64,000 nucleotides of DNA. Source: Apus apus. Its lineage: Eukaryota; Chordata; Aves; Apodiformes; Apodidae. Position numbers and translations under genes: made by a program. Positions 11,246 to 23,093 of the stretch are shown in pieces. Numbering within the stretch: position 1 is the stretch's first letter; each line of letters starts with the position of its first letter. The notes beneath the pieces are model-generated. The model searched no databases, was not told the DNA's origin, and saw only the letters and a program-made list of their open reading frames with translations. The DNA lies in the NCBI RefSeq assembly GCF_020740795.1, contig NC_067282.1:152568858-152632857 (forward strand). Reading direction: 5' to 3'.

Positions 11246-12469
11246 CCTTCCTCGCCTGAGACACTCAGCAAGGGGTGAGCACCCACCTGAGGCTGAAAGA
11301 GCGTTGGTGCAGCTGCAGCCTCGGTGCAAAAGTAGGAGTGAGGTGTCCTGGGTTCAGAGCATCACAGCAGAAGAGCAGCTGGTGCAAGGGCAGAGTTGCA
11401 GGAAAGATTTGTCACCTCGGGGTGATGCCACCAGGCCAAGGTGGGAGGTTGTGGCAGGGCTTATCAGCACTGATACGGGGCGAGCTGGCACCACCAAGGT
11501 TAGCGTGAACAGGGCAAGTTCCAAATCAACAGCCACAAGGCTGGCTCGAGGACAGCAATGGTTGCAGATAACCCTTGCACCATCCCGTCCCTCTGGGCTG
11601 TCACCTGCACAAGGCAGCAGGACATTTCTGAGTGTACAGGGCACTAAAGTGGTTCTGGCCCTCTGCAGCACCCACCCTGCCCAGCACTACGCAGCCCCAT
11701 TCCCAGTGTCTGTCAGATCTGCACACTTGTAATCTGGGAGAGTTGTTCTCCTGTTGCTCAGACAGAGCAATTTTATCACCCTTTCCATCTATTCAAAACC
11801 ATTTGTATTCAAACCCCCTTACAAAAAAACCAGACAAATTAGGTAAAATGAAGATGTGTCAGCATCCTTGGGAGGGGAAAAGCAGGGCTGGCAGTGTAAG
11901 GAAGGGCTACCAGGCAGGTGAGGTTCATGGGCAGGGATGCTCCCAGGGCCTCTGAAGCAGGTAGGAAAGCTGGACAGGCAGGGATGCTGCCTGCTGCTCA
12001 GGCATCAGCACAGAGGGGCAGCAGGACCCACTGAGTGCCAGGAAGGACTGGCAGCTTGTGAAACGGCAGCCCATTTTTATGAGAAATTCATCTGTCCACT
12101 GACACCTGGATTCCACTTACACTGGGATTCGCTTTCCATCCCAGGCAAGGATACAGAGCTGTGCTGCCTGGGCAGTCACCAGTTGGTGACTTGTAGGGAC
12201 GGAACTTCGGATTTGTTAAGGGACAAGGGAACATGGGACCACCTTCAACAAGCCTGGGGGCTTGGGTCCAGAGTCCAGAGTGATGTTCTTCCTCTTTTTG
12301 ATTTCCCAAAGGATGCAGATGGCATATGAAATCCTGTACATCATGCAGTCCTACCCAAGCACAGCAGGGTAGGATGAGAGGTGGGAAGGAGGGGCTATGG
12401 AGGAGACCCCTTCCCTCCTCTGCCGCATCCCAGCACTACCCTCTCGCTCTCACTGCCCTCTCCACACCA

Positions 12470-12850
12470 TCCCATGCCGGCTCAGTCCGTGCTGGGCTTG
12501 GCCCCTTCCCAGGTGGTGTGGCGGGAACGCAATGTTCCTGGTGTTCTCAGCTTGCCGTGTCCCACGGTATGACAGTTGCCTGGAAACCGCCTTCGGCTGA
12601 CACCATCAGCCGCCCCAGATCCAGCCAGCTCCGCGTTCCCTTCCCCGTGCCTTGTGCTCACAAGATGGCCGAGGGGAGCCAGGGCTCGTGGGGAGGAGGA
12701 GGAGGAGGTGAGCTTTTCAGCCCGGCTGGTGAGCTCAAAGCTCTGCAGAAGGAACCGAGCAGAGGGGAGCAGATGGCTTCCCCGGGGAAGGGAACACAGC
12801 GTCTTGCTCTGGAAGGTTTGCTGGATCCAGTCCGGACGTACGGTTTGGAA
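12470..12850. promoter_or_regulatory. CpG-enriched block, possible FAM20C-like promoter
   Basis: CpG density is clearly above the flanks. It lies about 1.3 kb upstream of the first coding exon of the FAM20C-like gene, whose 5' side has an acceptor (AG at 11294-11293) that implies an upstream non-coding exon. It contains an X-box-like sequence GTTGCCTGGAAAC (12575-12587). On the plus strand an ATG at 12665 with a YY1-like context (CAAGATGGCC) runs 13 codons to a GTGAGC donor-like site, but no matching gene is recognisable. The function is inference. Confidence 0.35.
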
Positions 12851-15635
12851 AGAAGGCACCTAGGAGGGGTTGTAGCTGGAACACAGGATCGTTAGGTCAT
12901 TGCTTAGCAGAAAAAAACACCAACAAAAACCACATGCTAAGTGCTCGCATCAAAGAAACTGGGCTCTGCTTCCACAGCAGGGCCACAGATTCCTTTAATC
13001 CAGAGCCAGTCCTGGGCAAGCGAGGGGAGAGGGAAACCCTCCCTCCTTCTAGTGCCCCAAACCAGCTCCACATTGGACTGGGGGAAATAGAAACCTTCCT
13101 CCCACACCCTCAAGCTAGGTGGCGACGGGGACCCTATGGGCTGAAGCCCCTCTTCTGACCAGGAGCCCCATCCTGAAGCTAGGGGAGTTTGCAGTCCCCC
13201 CTCCATCCTCATTTAGCTTCCCATTGGAAAGCAGAGGTGGGGGATTAGGTGGAGTGCTCGCCACCCATAGCACTTCGATTACGGCATTAAATATTAACCA
13301 AAAGATTTTTCAGGGACTCAAACATGAGCCCACAATAATGGGGAAGAGCTGGAGAGATTCAAAGCCTGCCCCGACTATGGAAGTACCTTGTTGCCATGAC
13401 ATCATGGCAGAGAAGCAGTTGAGCTTGCGCCTCTTTCTTTCCATCTCCCCCCCACACCAGCTCTGCCACCATTTTCTGAGCACCTTCCCTCCTTCCCAGC
13501 AGGCTCGAGTCACCCTTGGGGCGGAGGAGGAGCTGTACATCCGAGGACATTTCCATGGCTGGCATGGAGTCAGGACTCCCCGGCAGCTGATAATGATGTT
13601 GCCTATCTCCCCTCAGCAGGGAGGGATGAAGTCATGAAGCACAGCCCTCTGAGCTGCTATGGCAGCTTTCTGGGACAGGTGGGTTAGAAAGGGTCATTTT
13701 GGATGGCACCACTGCATCACCCTGCTCTTTTCATCTCCTTTTCTACATCTGACTCACCCTGATGCTTTGATGGTTAATGGTAGTCATAAGCAGGGGGCAA
13801 GAAATGAGAGGGAGAGGAGAACACAATAGCAAGCCACCTGTTGCCAAGTTCCCCAGCTTTCTGCTGAAAATTCATAAAGTAGAAACCTTCAGCAAGACTG
13901 CAGTTTTATAGGCAAATAAGACAGGCCCTCGGTATCTCCGAAGCATCAGCTGCAGAGAAATCTCCTGTGGGAAAACACAGGACCAGGGACCATCTCTGAT
14001 CCATGAACCATACTCCCCTGAGAATTACAGGCATGCTCAAAAGCGTGCTGGTTTCATGGCAAGAGGATAGCCAAGGTCTTTCTTCTAACATACAGGGGCT
14101 GGCACAGCACGGCTCAACGTGCAATAGGCACGAAAATGGATCTGTCCTAGTGAACACTTGCCTGACGTGCACAGCTGAATTTTGGGAATCTGAGGTTTGA
14201 GCTTTCATGATGACAGGCAGGCAAACCAGTTAAGATGGTTGCTTCTTTGTGGCAACTTCTTGTGGAGAAGCTGTTACCCATGGAAACAAAAATAGCCTGC
14301 AGCTCTCCTGTGAGCCACCTTGCACTTGCCTTGGGGGAGTCACAGTGTGGGAGCTGCACATTCACACCTAGCTCACCTCCATCTGCCTGCACACTCATGC
14401 TTTGGGAAAGCTGGGGAGTGGTCAACAGCTGCCTATTGCCAAAGCAGGTCACGGAGACATTAGTTTTGGTCAGCTGGTGGCCAAGCTGATAACAGACCAG
14501 CAGTGAGGCCAAAAGATCGTGTGCTGAGGTAAGCAGCTCCCTATGATCACCTGCAGGTCAGCATGACCCTGCAGAGATGCCTGTGACCGGCGTGTCTGTG
14601 CATGTGCAGACAGCAGTTAATTATTCATTAGTCTGAAAGACGCATGATTAAAGAGAGTATGGTATGGCTGAAGGTATCAACGAGCTCCAACACGGAGCAT
14701 TCCGAAGACACCGGCTTTACCTTTTCCTCTGAACCTAGAACAGCTTTTCCACCTGCCAGCTGCAGAAAGCACCAGTGAACAGTGCTGTCGTCACTTACAG
14801 GCAGCCAGCTGGTACAAGACAGAGTTCACCACACCAAGAGACAGCTCAAAGGATTTGGACTCTTCTGCACTGCACAATCCTCCTGCCACTGTGGACGACC
14901 ATGCAGGGCAAGTATCATGGTACCAACTACCTTATGGTACCACTTACATGTCCCCCCACCTTGAAAGTCCCTTCTACCTGATCAGTAAGGAATTATGCGA
15001 GACAATGTGGGGCTCAGCCAGCACAGATGGTCCAAATTTGAAATAACTTCTAATAGTCTTCACATTACTGTAATTCCTTATCAAACAGCTCCTGACATGA
15101 TGAAATGGAGGAAGGACATCTCTAGCATCACACTAAGGGTAAGAGCAGGAACAAGTTCGCTCCACTGTGGGCATTGATTCAGAAAGGTCCTTTGGAATTT
15201 GGACTAGAGTGTGGCCTCTCATAAAACATGAGGTGTCAGTGGTACTGCTGGCAATATTCTGAGAGTCTGAAAATCAAGGAAGTCACTAATGGGAGACACC
15301 AGAGGCCAGAGCAGAGGCATGCAGGCTGGGCAGAGGACACGGGCACATTCCCTTGTGTCTACTTGGACAACTGTGTGGACTGAGGAATTTGGCTGGCAGT
15401 ACTGCAGGCCTGGCAACCTTCCTCAGCACCGTGGCTTGCAGTGGTGAAAGGAACTGAACAGGGAAGATGAGAGCACATCTCTGGAACCTACAAGTCACTC
15501 AGGAAATAGGCAGGATGGACACTTGTCACTGTCCTCTGCCTGAGCTACTGCATTGCTTGCTTACTTCCATGTGTCCTGAACTAGTTTTGCTTCTCATCCT
15601 CCACTTCAGGGTTTTCATTTTAGGACACACAAAAA
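12851..15635. other. Intergenic spacer between the FAM20C-like promoter and the DNAL4 3' end
   Basis: The sequence looks single-copy, with short open frames only. I saw no tRNA, no LINE fragment and no exon with recognisable protein similarity. An octamer-like ATTATTCATTAG and other AT-rich words occur near 14620-14640 without clear meaning. Confidence 0.45.
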
Positions 15636-16651
15636 AGGACATTTTACTTAACTTTTATTGTAAAAACACAGTTCCCCAGATTTATATAAATAAACCATAT
15701 ACGCAACATATAATTATGTTCATTTTATCCTCCAACACTGACAGCTTTAAAAAGAATGAAACAGGCTAAAAGAAGGCAAGTCCAAGAAGACGTTAGGTTT
15801 CTGATGACCAAGTGATATCTCACATGGAGCCTCCTTCCTCTACCAGCCTCCAAACAAGATGCTGAAAGTACACAGCACTTGCAACACCCCCGAGGACTGA
15901 CAGGGAGGCATTCGAGCCTTATGAAGAGCTTTCACCCACTCCCCAGGCGTCGTCAGCCACCCGTGTTTTCATGCTATCTCAGTGTGTGGTGGGTGAGAAA
16001 GGAGGGGGCAGTTTGAATAGCAACCTCCTACACCCAGGCAGCTCAGCTGTTGCACCCTCCCAAAAGAAGCAGGGAAGGACAAGCTGAGCCTGCTTCCCTG
16101 TGGCTAACACCACCATGGGCAGGGAGACCCTTGGCACTGCCAGTTCTGTAGGGACATTTTAGAAAGGGAAAGAGAAGGTATTCAGAGAGAGGAGAGACAG
16201 GTGCTGGTCAGAGCTATACCACATGGTGGGGAGATGGCAGAGAAGAAAACACGATGTGGAACAAGTGGGAGGAGAAAAACCATAGGACTAGATAGCACCT
16301 CTTCTCTTCCTCTTCCCCCTCCTCATGCTGCTGTATGGACCTGCAGTGTGCCGTGAGATCACCTGCTCCCCACCTCCTTCCTGTTTCGGCTCAGGCGCCA
16401 AGGAAAGAGCCAGACAGATGAGAAATCCCACAAGCAAGGACAGGACAGCTTAGCAAGTTTACACACACACATACACACACACCCCCCCCAACTATATCTA
16501 TCCCATGGAACTGTTACAACAGCATGAAAAAAAAAAAATCAATCTTGATGTTTAACTATTAAAAATAAAGCCCCACTTCCAGATTGTACAAAACCTGTTA
16601 AGAGAAGGAAGAAATCTCTTCTACGCAGCAAGTCTGGGACCCAGCCAGATG
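15636..16651 (-). other. Likely DNAL4 3'UTR
   Basis: This lies between the DNAL4 stop and the polyadenylation signal. It contains a CA-rich microsatellite followed by a C run (about 16462-16490) and an A run (16526-16538 on the plus strand). No other AATAAA in minus orientation was seen nearer the stop. Confidence 0.5.
15654..15659 (-). terminator. DNAL4 polyadenylation signal
   Basis: The minus strand reads AATAAA, followed about 15-25 bases later by a T/GT-rich stretch (CCTTTTTTGTGTGTCC), the usual downstream element. This puts the DNAL4 3' end near 15635 and the 3'UTR at about 1 kb. Confidence 0.65.
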
Positions 16652-19020
16652 TCAGGAACATTTCCAGACACACACAGCCAGGCTGCCACCAAAGAACATG
16701 TACAGCAGATTCTTCACCTCGTGAGTGATCTCAAAGCCAAAACCTTCCCCAATCACCACATGCCAGGAGGACCCAAATTTCTTGTCCATCACCTCTTTGA
16801 TCATCTTGGCAGCGCTCTGGAGAATGTTAAGAAGGAGAGCATGGGGTGAGATAGAGTAAGCACTGAGTTTTCATGCAAACATCCCCCATGTCTTCTCCTC
16901 CTCCTTTTAACAGATCACTCAAGCCATAGGCAACAGGCACAACAGCTGCACAGCAGGAACTGGGAGCTCCCCAGAGCTGCACCCAAGGGCAAACCTCTGT
17001 GCTTTCAGGAACCTCCAACACAGCAGTTAGGAGAAAGCAAAGAACTGCATCTAGCAATCACTTCTCTTGCTCACACAGTCTGGAGCAAGAGTTCTGGTTT
17101 AGATGCTGCTGGAGTTATGATGGGTGTAGTGAGCATGAGAGGAGATTCAGGTCACTAAGCTGTGCCTATTTTTACAGGAGTCCATTTTTTCTTCTCCAGC
17201 TAATTACCAAAACACTGAAACTAGGCTGACTTTTAAAAAGCTTGCTTCTCCCACATCACACCCTGCTTGATCTAAAAAAAGGAGAAGGGAAGATTTTGCA
17301 ATGACATGCATTGTCTCAGGCAGGGGGGGACAGAAGGAATCTCTGCCTTCATTTCTCCTTGCTCCAACATAAAACTGCTCTGGCAACAAGCAGTATGTGC
17401 CCTGCTCACAGAACAAGGTGTGTTCACCTTTATCTTTGGCTCTCAAAGTTAAGAGCAACCTTTCCAAACACTCTAACTTCTGCATCACCCCCCATTTTTA
17501 CCATCTCCATAACTTCATGCAAGATGCTGAAAGCCAAAGGGGAAGACTTAACAGGCTGTGCCTAAAGGTTCAAAGACTTTCATGTGCTCAGCCTTAAAAC
17601 AAGTCTCTTCCCCACTCTAACAGGGATGGCCTAGCTCAGCACCGAAGAGATGAGAAGGGCCTGTCTCCACACAGCTCTGAACCAAGCCCTCAGGACACAA
17701 AGTGTTTCATGAACAGAAAGGAAGCATGTCACAGGCCAGGCAGGACCAGGAAGGAGATAAGGTTTAGAAGGCAGCATTGCAACCAATCTCTGCTTCCTGC
17801 AGGAAAGCAAAGTGCTATTAGGGATCTTGCTGACAAAGGGAACTGATTCTGAGATCTAGCCAAGCTCCTACCTTTCTTCTACCTTTGCTCAGTAAAGAAA
17901 TAGAGTAATAGGATGTCAGGATCTGACTCCTCTCTGCCCCGCAGCCCTAGCCCTGCTCCTGCACGTTCCTTGAGCTGCAGTAACTGAAGGCTGGTCATTT
18001 TGGGATTTGGCTAGTACCTCGTTGTTGGTTGCATATTTCTCACACGCTGTGACACAGAGCTCCATGGCCTCCACACGCATCTCCTCCGGCATGTCGGAGT
18101 GCTGGAAAGAGCAAACAAGAGGAATGCAGCAGAAAATCCAAGAGCTAATCACAAGACAACAGTGAGTATCCCTTTTGTGCAGGCTATAGCAGGATCCTAG
18201 GCTGTGGGGCATAGGCAAAAGGCAGGTATTCCATCGGACTTTCAATGCTTGCTTCAAGGTGAGAAGCACCACCAGCCATGCAGGCTGGTCAGCACCCTGA
18301 GCACTTGCGCTGTTGCAGAGAACGGAAAATATGAAAACAGGGTATTGCATCACAAGTGATCCATTCAGTCCTTTGTCCCAGCCAATGCAGAATTCTCTAC
18401 CTAACATTAAGACTAGCACTAAGTAAGCATAGCTTAAAGGAGGAGATAAATATATTTTGTTTTTCTAAGATGAAGAGAAAGCATGTTAATGCTGCTCCAA
18501 CCACAGTCCTTAATTATTGCTATAAGCATAACAAAGGAGACTAAGTTACACTTCTTCCTCTTCTCATCTGGTTGGCTAGCGAGATCTTCTACTTCAGCTC
18601 CTCTAGGTAAAAAAACAAGCTGCACCTAGAACACAGAAGAGGGCTCCAAAGGCAGCATGATTAATCTATTGGATGGATCACTTTTTGCCCTAGGCTTTCC
18701 CTGGCTGATGGGGGGAACAACGATGTTATTCATAAAACAGTTTGGGTTGGAAAGGACCTTAAAAATCATCAGTTTCCCTGAGAGAGGTCAAGGACAGGGA
18801 GAAAGCAGTGGTAACAACTTAGATCACTCTACAGCACCATTAGTCTACACGTTCTCACAGCAGCTATTCAGTGGGGGAAATTCTAATTTGAAAGGTTAGT
18901 ATAAATGAAGGTGACACTGGTAAACCTGTAGTCCATCCCTCTTCTTACCCTAATCAGTGGAAAGCTGTGAAGTCTTTTATAATCAGCCTCTTCCTTTTTC
19001 CCCTCCCCGGTGTCTGCCAT
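16652..19020 (-). CDS. DNAL4: Dynein axonemal light chain 4, complete
   Basis: DNAL4 is a small light chain of the LC8 family associated with axonemal and cytoplasmic dynein motors. There are three coding exons on the minus strand: 19020-18949 (24 residues, MADTGEGKKEEADYKRLHSF), 18101-18018 (28 residues, HSDMPEEMRVEAMELCVTAC onward) and 16816-16652 (54 residues plus stop). All introns are phase 0. The product is 106 residues against 105 in human, and ends in VCVWKCS as human DNAL4 does. The fold-forming C-terminal half (SSWHVVIGEGFGFEITHEVK) is essentially unchanged. The first coding exon has several upstream AG sites, implying a non-coding exon in the CpG island near 20.5 kb. A CR1 scrap lies in the first coding intron. 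Identity is firm. Confidence 0.97.
18735..18780 (-). mobile_element. CR1 LINE 3' tail scrap
   Basis: The plus strand reads ATAAAACAGTTTGGGTTGGA followed by AAGGACCTTAAAAATCATC, the reverse complement of a CR1 3' end. Only the last 40-50 bases survive, in the DNAL4 intron between 18948 and 18102. Confidence 0.8.
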
Positions 19021-19959
19021 GGTCCTTCCACAGTGACCCCGGGAAGGGGCAGAGGGGCTGCCTGGAGCTCAGCAAGGTGCTGTGGCACAGACAGCCAGGA
19101 GGAACACAGCTCTGTGAACACAGGCAGGGCAGCCTCAGCAGGAGGGGTAACTGATGGGCACAGAGAACACTGCTTGAACAAAAACAAACACGGGAAACAG
19201 AAAGAAAGCTGTGAATTAAAGCAGAGGAGAAATAAAACTATTACGAGAATATCGCCCCATCCCAGTCATCTTGCTGTTTCTCAGCACCATCTTCAGACAC
19301 CACGCACTTAAGAGTGTTATCTCACAGACCATTAAGGCAAACAGATTTCAAAAAAACCATATAATTTTCCATAAACGATGCCTCAAGAGCACAGCACTTC
19401 CCAGAAGCACCAACGAAGCTTGAGGGAAGAGGCAAGTCAGGGCACAGCTTCTGACAAGGGAGGAGAGAACAATACATCAGCTGTCTATTGATTAATTCCA
19501 AAAGGATTTTTCCACAATGCTATTATCCACGAGGGTTTCAAACCCTGCATGACAAGCAAAGGGTAAGAATATTTTAGGAACAAGATCAGTGCACATGTCT
19601 GGACGGAAATGTTTAACAGGAACATTTGGTCTGGTGTTAAGCACTTGATCTTCACATCCCTGAGCATTTGTCAGCCAGGAAGGACCATATGGGAAAATGT
19701 TGGACCGTGCCTCTGGGCCTAATTACCAACCAGGCTCCTCTTGGGCAACGCAGAGCCACAGCTCAGTCCGACTGGCAGATTCAGAACATTTCACTGTGGA
19801 CTTCCCCCTGGTTCTCTCATCCGGAACAAAGCACCTTCCTCTCCTACCCAGAGGAAGCAAGGGTGACCCCATATTGAGGGGAAAACAACACTACACAGAC
19901 CAAACCCTTATGCCAAGTCTGCAGAGTTAGTGGCTAAAGGACCAACTCTGACCGACTCT

Positions 19960-20740
19960 GTCCTCACGCAGGGGACCTGCAGACGTCCCCTCCACAGGAC
20001 ACAACCGCCGCCTGGTTGGCGCCGGCCCCGTGCAGTGGGGCAAACCCCGGAGGCAACTTCAACAGCCAGCTTCTCCCAGAGACCGGCTCGGGACCACAGA
20101 CGGGGGCTGGCCCACGGGCCGGCGGCGGTTTCCCCGGGAAGGAGCCACCGACGGGCGGCTGCGCCGGTGAAAAGACAGGTCAGGGAGCTGGTCTGGGGGC
20201 AGCCCGCCAGCCCCGAGTCCGGAACGGCACCTCACAGCCCCGGCAGCGGGCTAAGAGCCACCAGGGGGGAGGAGCTGCCTCCTCCGCCCCTGGCGCCGCT
20301 CCATGGGGCAGGGGGATGGGGGAGGAGCGGCGGAACACGGTCAAGTGTGCAGGCCGCACACTCCAAGTACCCCCTCACACCGGGCCGCCGCCCTTCGGCT
20401 CCGCGGGAGGTGCGAGGGGAAGAGGAGGATGAAAAGAAGGGCTCAACAAGCAGCCCCAACCGAAGCAGGGAGAAGGAAAGGGACGAGGGGGCTCGGGGCG
20501 CAGCCTCACCTCCCGCCGCCGCGGCCCGCACCGCCGCCCCAGCGCCGGTTGCTAAGGAAGAGCCGTGGCTGTCGTAGCAACCGCTGCAGGAAGTCCCGCC
20601 CACCTCGCTCTCCATTGGCTGCGAGCCCGCCGAGCGGCGCGTCTGACTGGCTGCGCGCCTTGTCGGCCGCCGGGCGGGGCCTTGCGGCGGCGGGTGGCTG
20701 CGGAGCGCCTGCCTCGCAGCGGCTGTGCCCTGTGTCCCTG
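19960..20740 (-). promoter_or_regulatory. DNAL4 CpG island promoter with paired RFX-like half-sites
   Basis: CpG-rich sequence begins near 19960 and stops abruptly at the GGAA array. At 20546-20554 and 20575-20583 are CGGTTGCTA and TAGCAACCG, a perfect 9 bp inverted repeat with a 20 bp spacer. Each arm matches the GTTGCTA half of the X-box bound by RFX factors, the main regulators of ciliary genes; the second half of each box is weak. This suits a dynein gene. Binding is inferred, not shown. Confidence 0.6.
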
Positions 20741-20753
20741 GCGGGAGGCGAGG

Positions 20754-21031
20754 GGGAGGGAAGGAGGGAAGGGAGGAACGAAGGCAGGAAGGCAAAGGAA
20801 GGCAGGAAGGCAGGGAAAGAAAGAAAGGAAGGAAGGAAGGAAGGAAGGAAGGAAGGAAGGAAGGAAGGAAGGAAGGAAGGAAGGAAGGAAGGAAGGAAGG
20901 AAGGAAGGAAGGAAGGAAGGAAGGAAGGAAGGAAGGAAGGAAGGAAGGAAGGAAGGAGAAAAGAAAGGAAGAAAGGAAGAAAGAAAGAAAGAAGAAAAGA
21001 AAGGAAGAAAGGAAGGAAGAAAAAGAAAGAA

Positions 21032-21123
<92 letters not shown>

Positions 21124-21240
21124 AAAAGAAAGAAAGAAGAAAAGAAAGGAAGAAAGAAAGAAGAAAAGAAAGGAAGACAGAAAGAAAGAAAGGAAAGAAA
21201 GAAAGAAAGAAAAGAAAGGAAGACAGAAAGAAAGAAAGGA

Positions 21241-21320
<80 letters not shown>

Positions 21321-21379
21321 AGAAAAGAAAGGAAAGAAAGAAAGAAAGAAAAGAAAGGAAGACAGAAAGAAAGAAAGGA

Positions 21380-21459
<80 letters not shown>

Positions 21460-21828
21460 AGAAAAGAAAGGAAGACAGAAAGAAAGAAAGAAAGAAAGGA
21501 GAAAAGAAAAGAAAAGAAAGACAGAAAGACAGAAAGAAAGAAAGAAAGGAGAAAAGAAAAGAAAGACAGAAAGAAAGAAAGAAAGGAGAAAAGAAAAGAA
21601 AAGAAAGACAGAAAGACAGAAAGAAAGAAAGAGGAAGGAAGGAAGGGAGGAAGGAAGGAAGGAAGGAAGGAAGGAAGGAAGGAAGGAAGGAAGGAAGGAA
21701 GGAAGGAAGGAAGGAAGGAAGGAAGGAAGGAAGGAAGGAAGGAAGGAAGGAAGGAAGGAAGGAAGGAAGGAAGGAAGGAAGGAAGGAAGGAAGGAAGGAA
21801 GGAAGGAAGGAAGGAAGGAAGGAAGGAA
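20754..21828 (+). repeat. GGAA/GAAA tetranucleotide array, 1.08 kb
   Basis: The structure is layered. A mixed GGAAG lead-in is followed by about 32 GGAA units (20826-20956). A middle part is built of GAAA runs broken by GGAAG, GACAG and AAGAAAA variants (about 20957-21630), with the same variant blocks recurring. The last perfect run is 45 GGAA units (21649-21828). The whole array is purine-only on the plus strand apart from the GACAG cytosines. It lies directly upstream of the DNAL4 island and just left of a CR1 copy. The long open frames across it code only for Lys/Glu/Arg/Gly or Ser/Phe/Leu/Pro repeats and are not genes. Length in the assembly may be wrong. Confidence 0.97.
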
Positions 21829-21894
21829 AAATGGTGCTGTGAGGGTGAGGATGGGTCATGAGTTTGTGAGCAGCTCCTGTAACACGAACCCCCA

Positions 21895-23093
21895 CCCCTT
21901 GGTGGCCTTCTGTGACAGGCTTGCCACCAGAGCTGGTGGGTAAGGGAAGAGCAACATCTGTCTGGAGTTGTGCAAAGCGTTTGCCACCGTCCCACCTGGC
22001 ATCCTTGTCTCTTAAGCTGGAGACACATGGATTCAGTGGATGGACCTCCCAGTGGAGAAGGAACTGGCTGGGTGGTGGCACTTGAAGAGCTGCAGTCAAT
22101 GGCTCAATGTCCAAATAGAGACCAGGGGCAGGCGGTGTTCCTCAAGGGTCAGTGCTGAAACAGGTGCTGTTGGATATCTTTGTGGGCACCATGGACAGTG
22201 GGATGGAGCACCATCAGCAAGGTTGCTGACCACACCAAGCTGTGTGGTGTGGCTGACATGCTGGAGGAAGGGAGGCTATCCAGAGGGACCTTGACAGGCT
22301 TGAGAGGTGGGCCCATGCCAACCTCATGAAGTTCCAACAAGGCCAGGTGCAGGGTCCTGCACTGGGCTGGAGCAATCCCAAACACAAATACAAGCTGGAT
22401 GGAGAATGCATTGAGAACAGCCCTGAGGAGACAGGGTGATGTTGGGCAAGAAGCTCAACATGAGCCAGCAATGTGCACTTGCAGCCCAGAAAGCCAAACA
22501 CATCCTGAGCTGCATCTAAAGAAGCATGGGCAGCAGGTCAAGGGAGGTGATTCTCCCCCTCTACTCCACTCTGGTGTGACCCCACCTGCAGTACTGTGTC
22601 CAATTCTGGAGCCCTCAGCGAAAGAAGGACATGGAGCTCTTGGAGCAAGTCCAGAGGAGGGCCACAAAGATGATCAGAGGGCTGGAGCACCTCTGCTATG
22701 AGTACAGGCTGAGAGAGTTGGGTTTTTTTTTAGCCTGAAGAAGAGAAGGCTCCAGGGAGACCTCACAGAAGCCTTCCAGTACCTGAAGGGGCTACAGGAA
22801 AGCTGGGAAGGGGCCTTTTACAAGGGCATGTAGTGATAGGATGAAGGGTAATGGTTTTAAACTGGAAGAGAGTAGATTTAGGTTAGACATTAGGAAGAAA
22901 TTATTGATTGTGAGGGTGGTGAGACACTCAAACAGGTTGCCCAGAGAAGCTGTGGATGCCCCTTCCTTGGAAGTGTTCAAGGCCAGGTTGGGTGGGGCTT
23001 GGAGTAACCTGGTCTGGTGATGTGTCCCTGCCCATGCAGAGGGGCCTGGAACTAGATGCTCTCCCAAGCCAAACCATTCTGTGATTCCATGAT
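21895..23093 (+). mobile_element. CR1 LINE, 5'-truncated, about 1.2 kb
   Basis: From about 21895 the sequence follows the CR1 reverse transcriptase region (CCACCTGGCATCCTTGTCTC, ACCAAGCTGTGTGG and the GCTGAGAGAGTTGGG words). It ends with the CR1 tail AACCATTCTGTGATTCCATG at about 23093. Reading frames are broken in many places, so it is an old copy. The left edge is approximate because of decay next to the GGAA array. Confidence 0.9.

Noticed and set aside
11329-11329. Upstream in-frame ATG for the FAM20C-like protein
   Set aside because: It adds 28 residues unlike the family before the basic signal-anchor and crosses a likely 3' splice site at 11294-11293.
12665-12895. Plus-strand gene starting MAEGSQGSWGGG
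   Set aside because: Only 13 codons precede a donor-like site, no acceptor or further exon was found, and the downstream frame resembles nothing known; kept only as part of a possible promoter.
20232-22114. Very long open frames (up to about 600 codons) on both strands across the GGAA array
   Set aside because: Tetranucleotide repeats without stop codons stay open in several frames at once; products are Lys/Glu/Arg or Ser/Phe/Leu/Pro repeats only.
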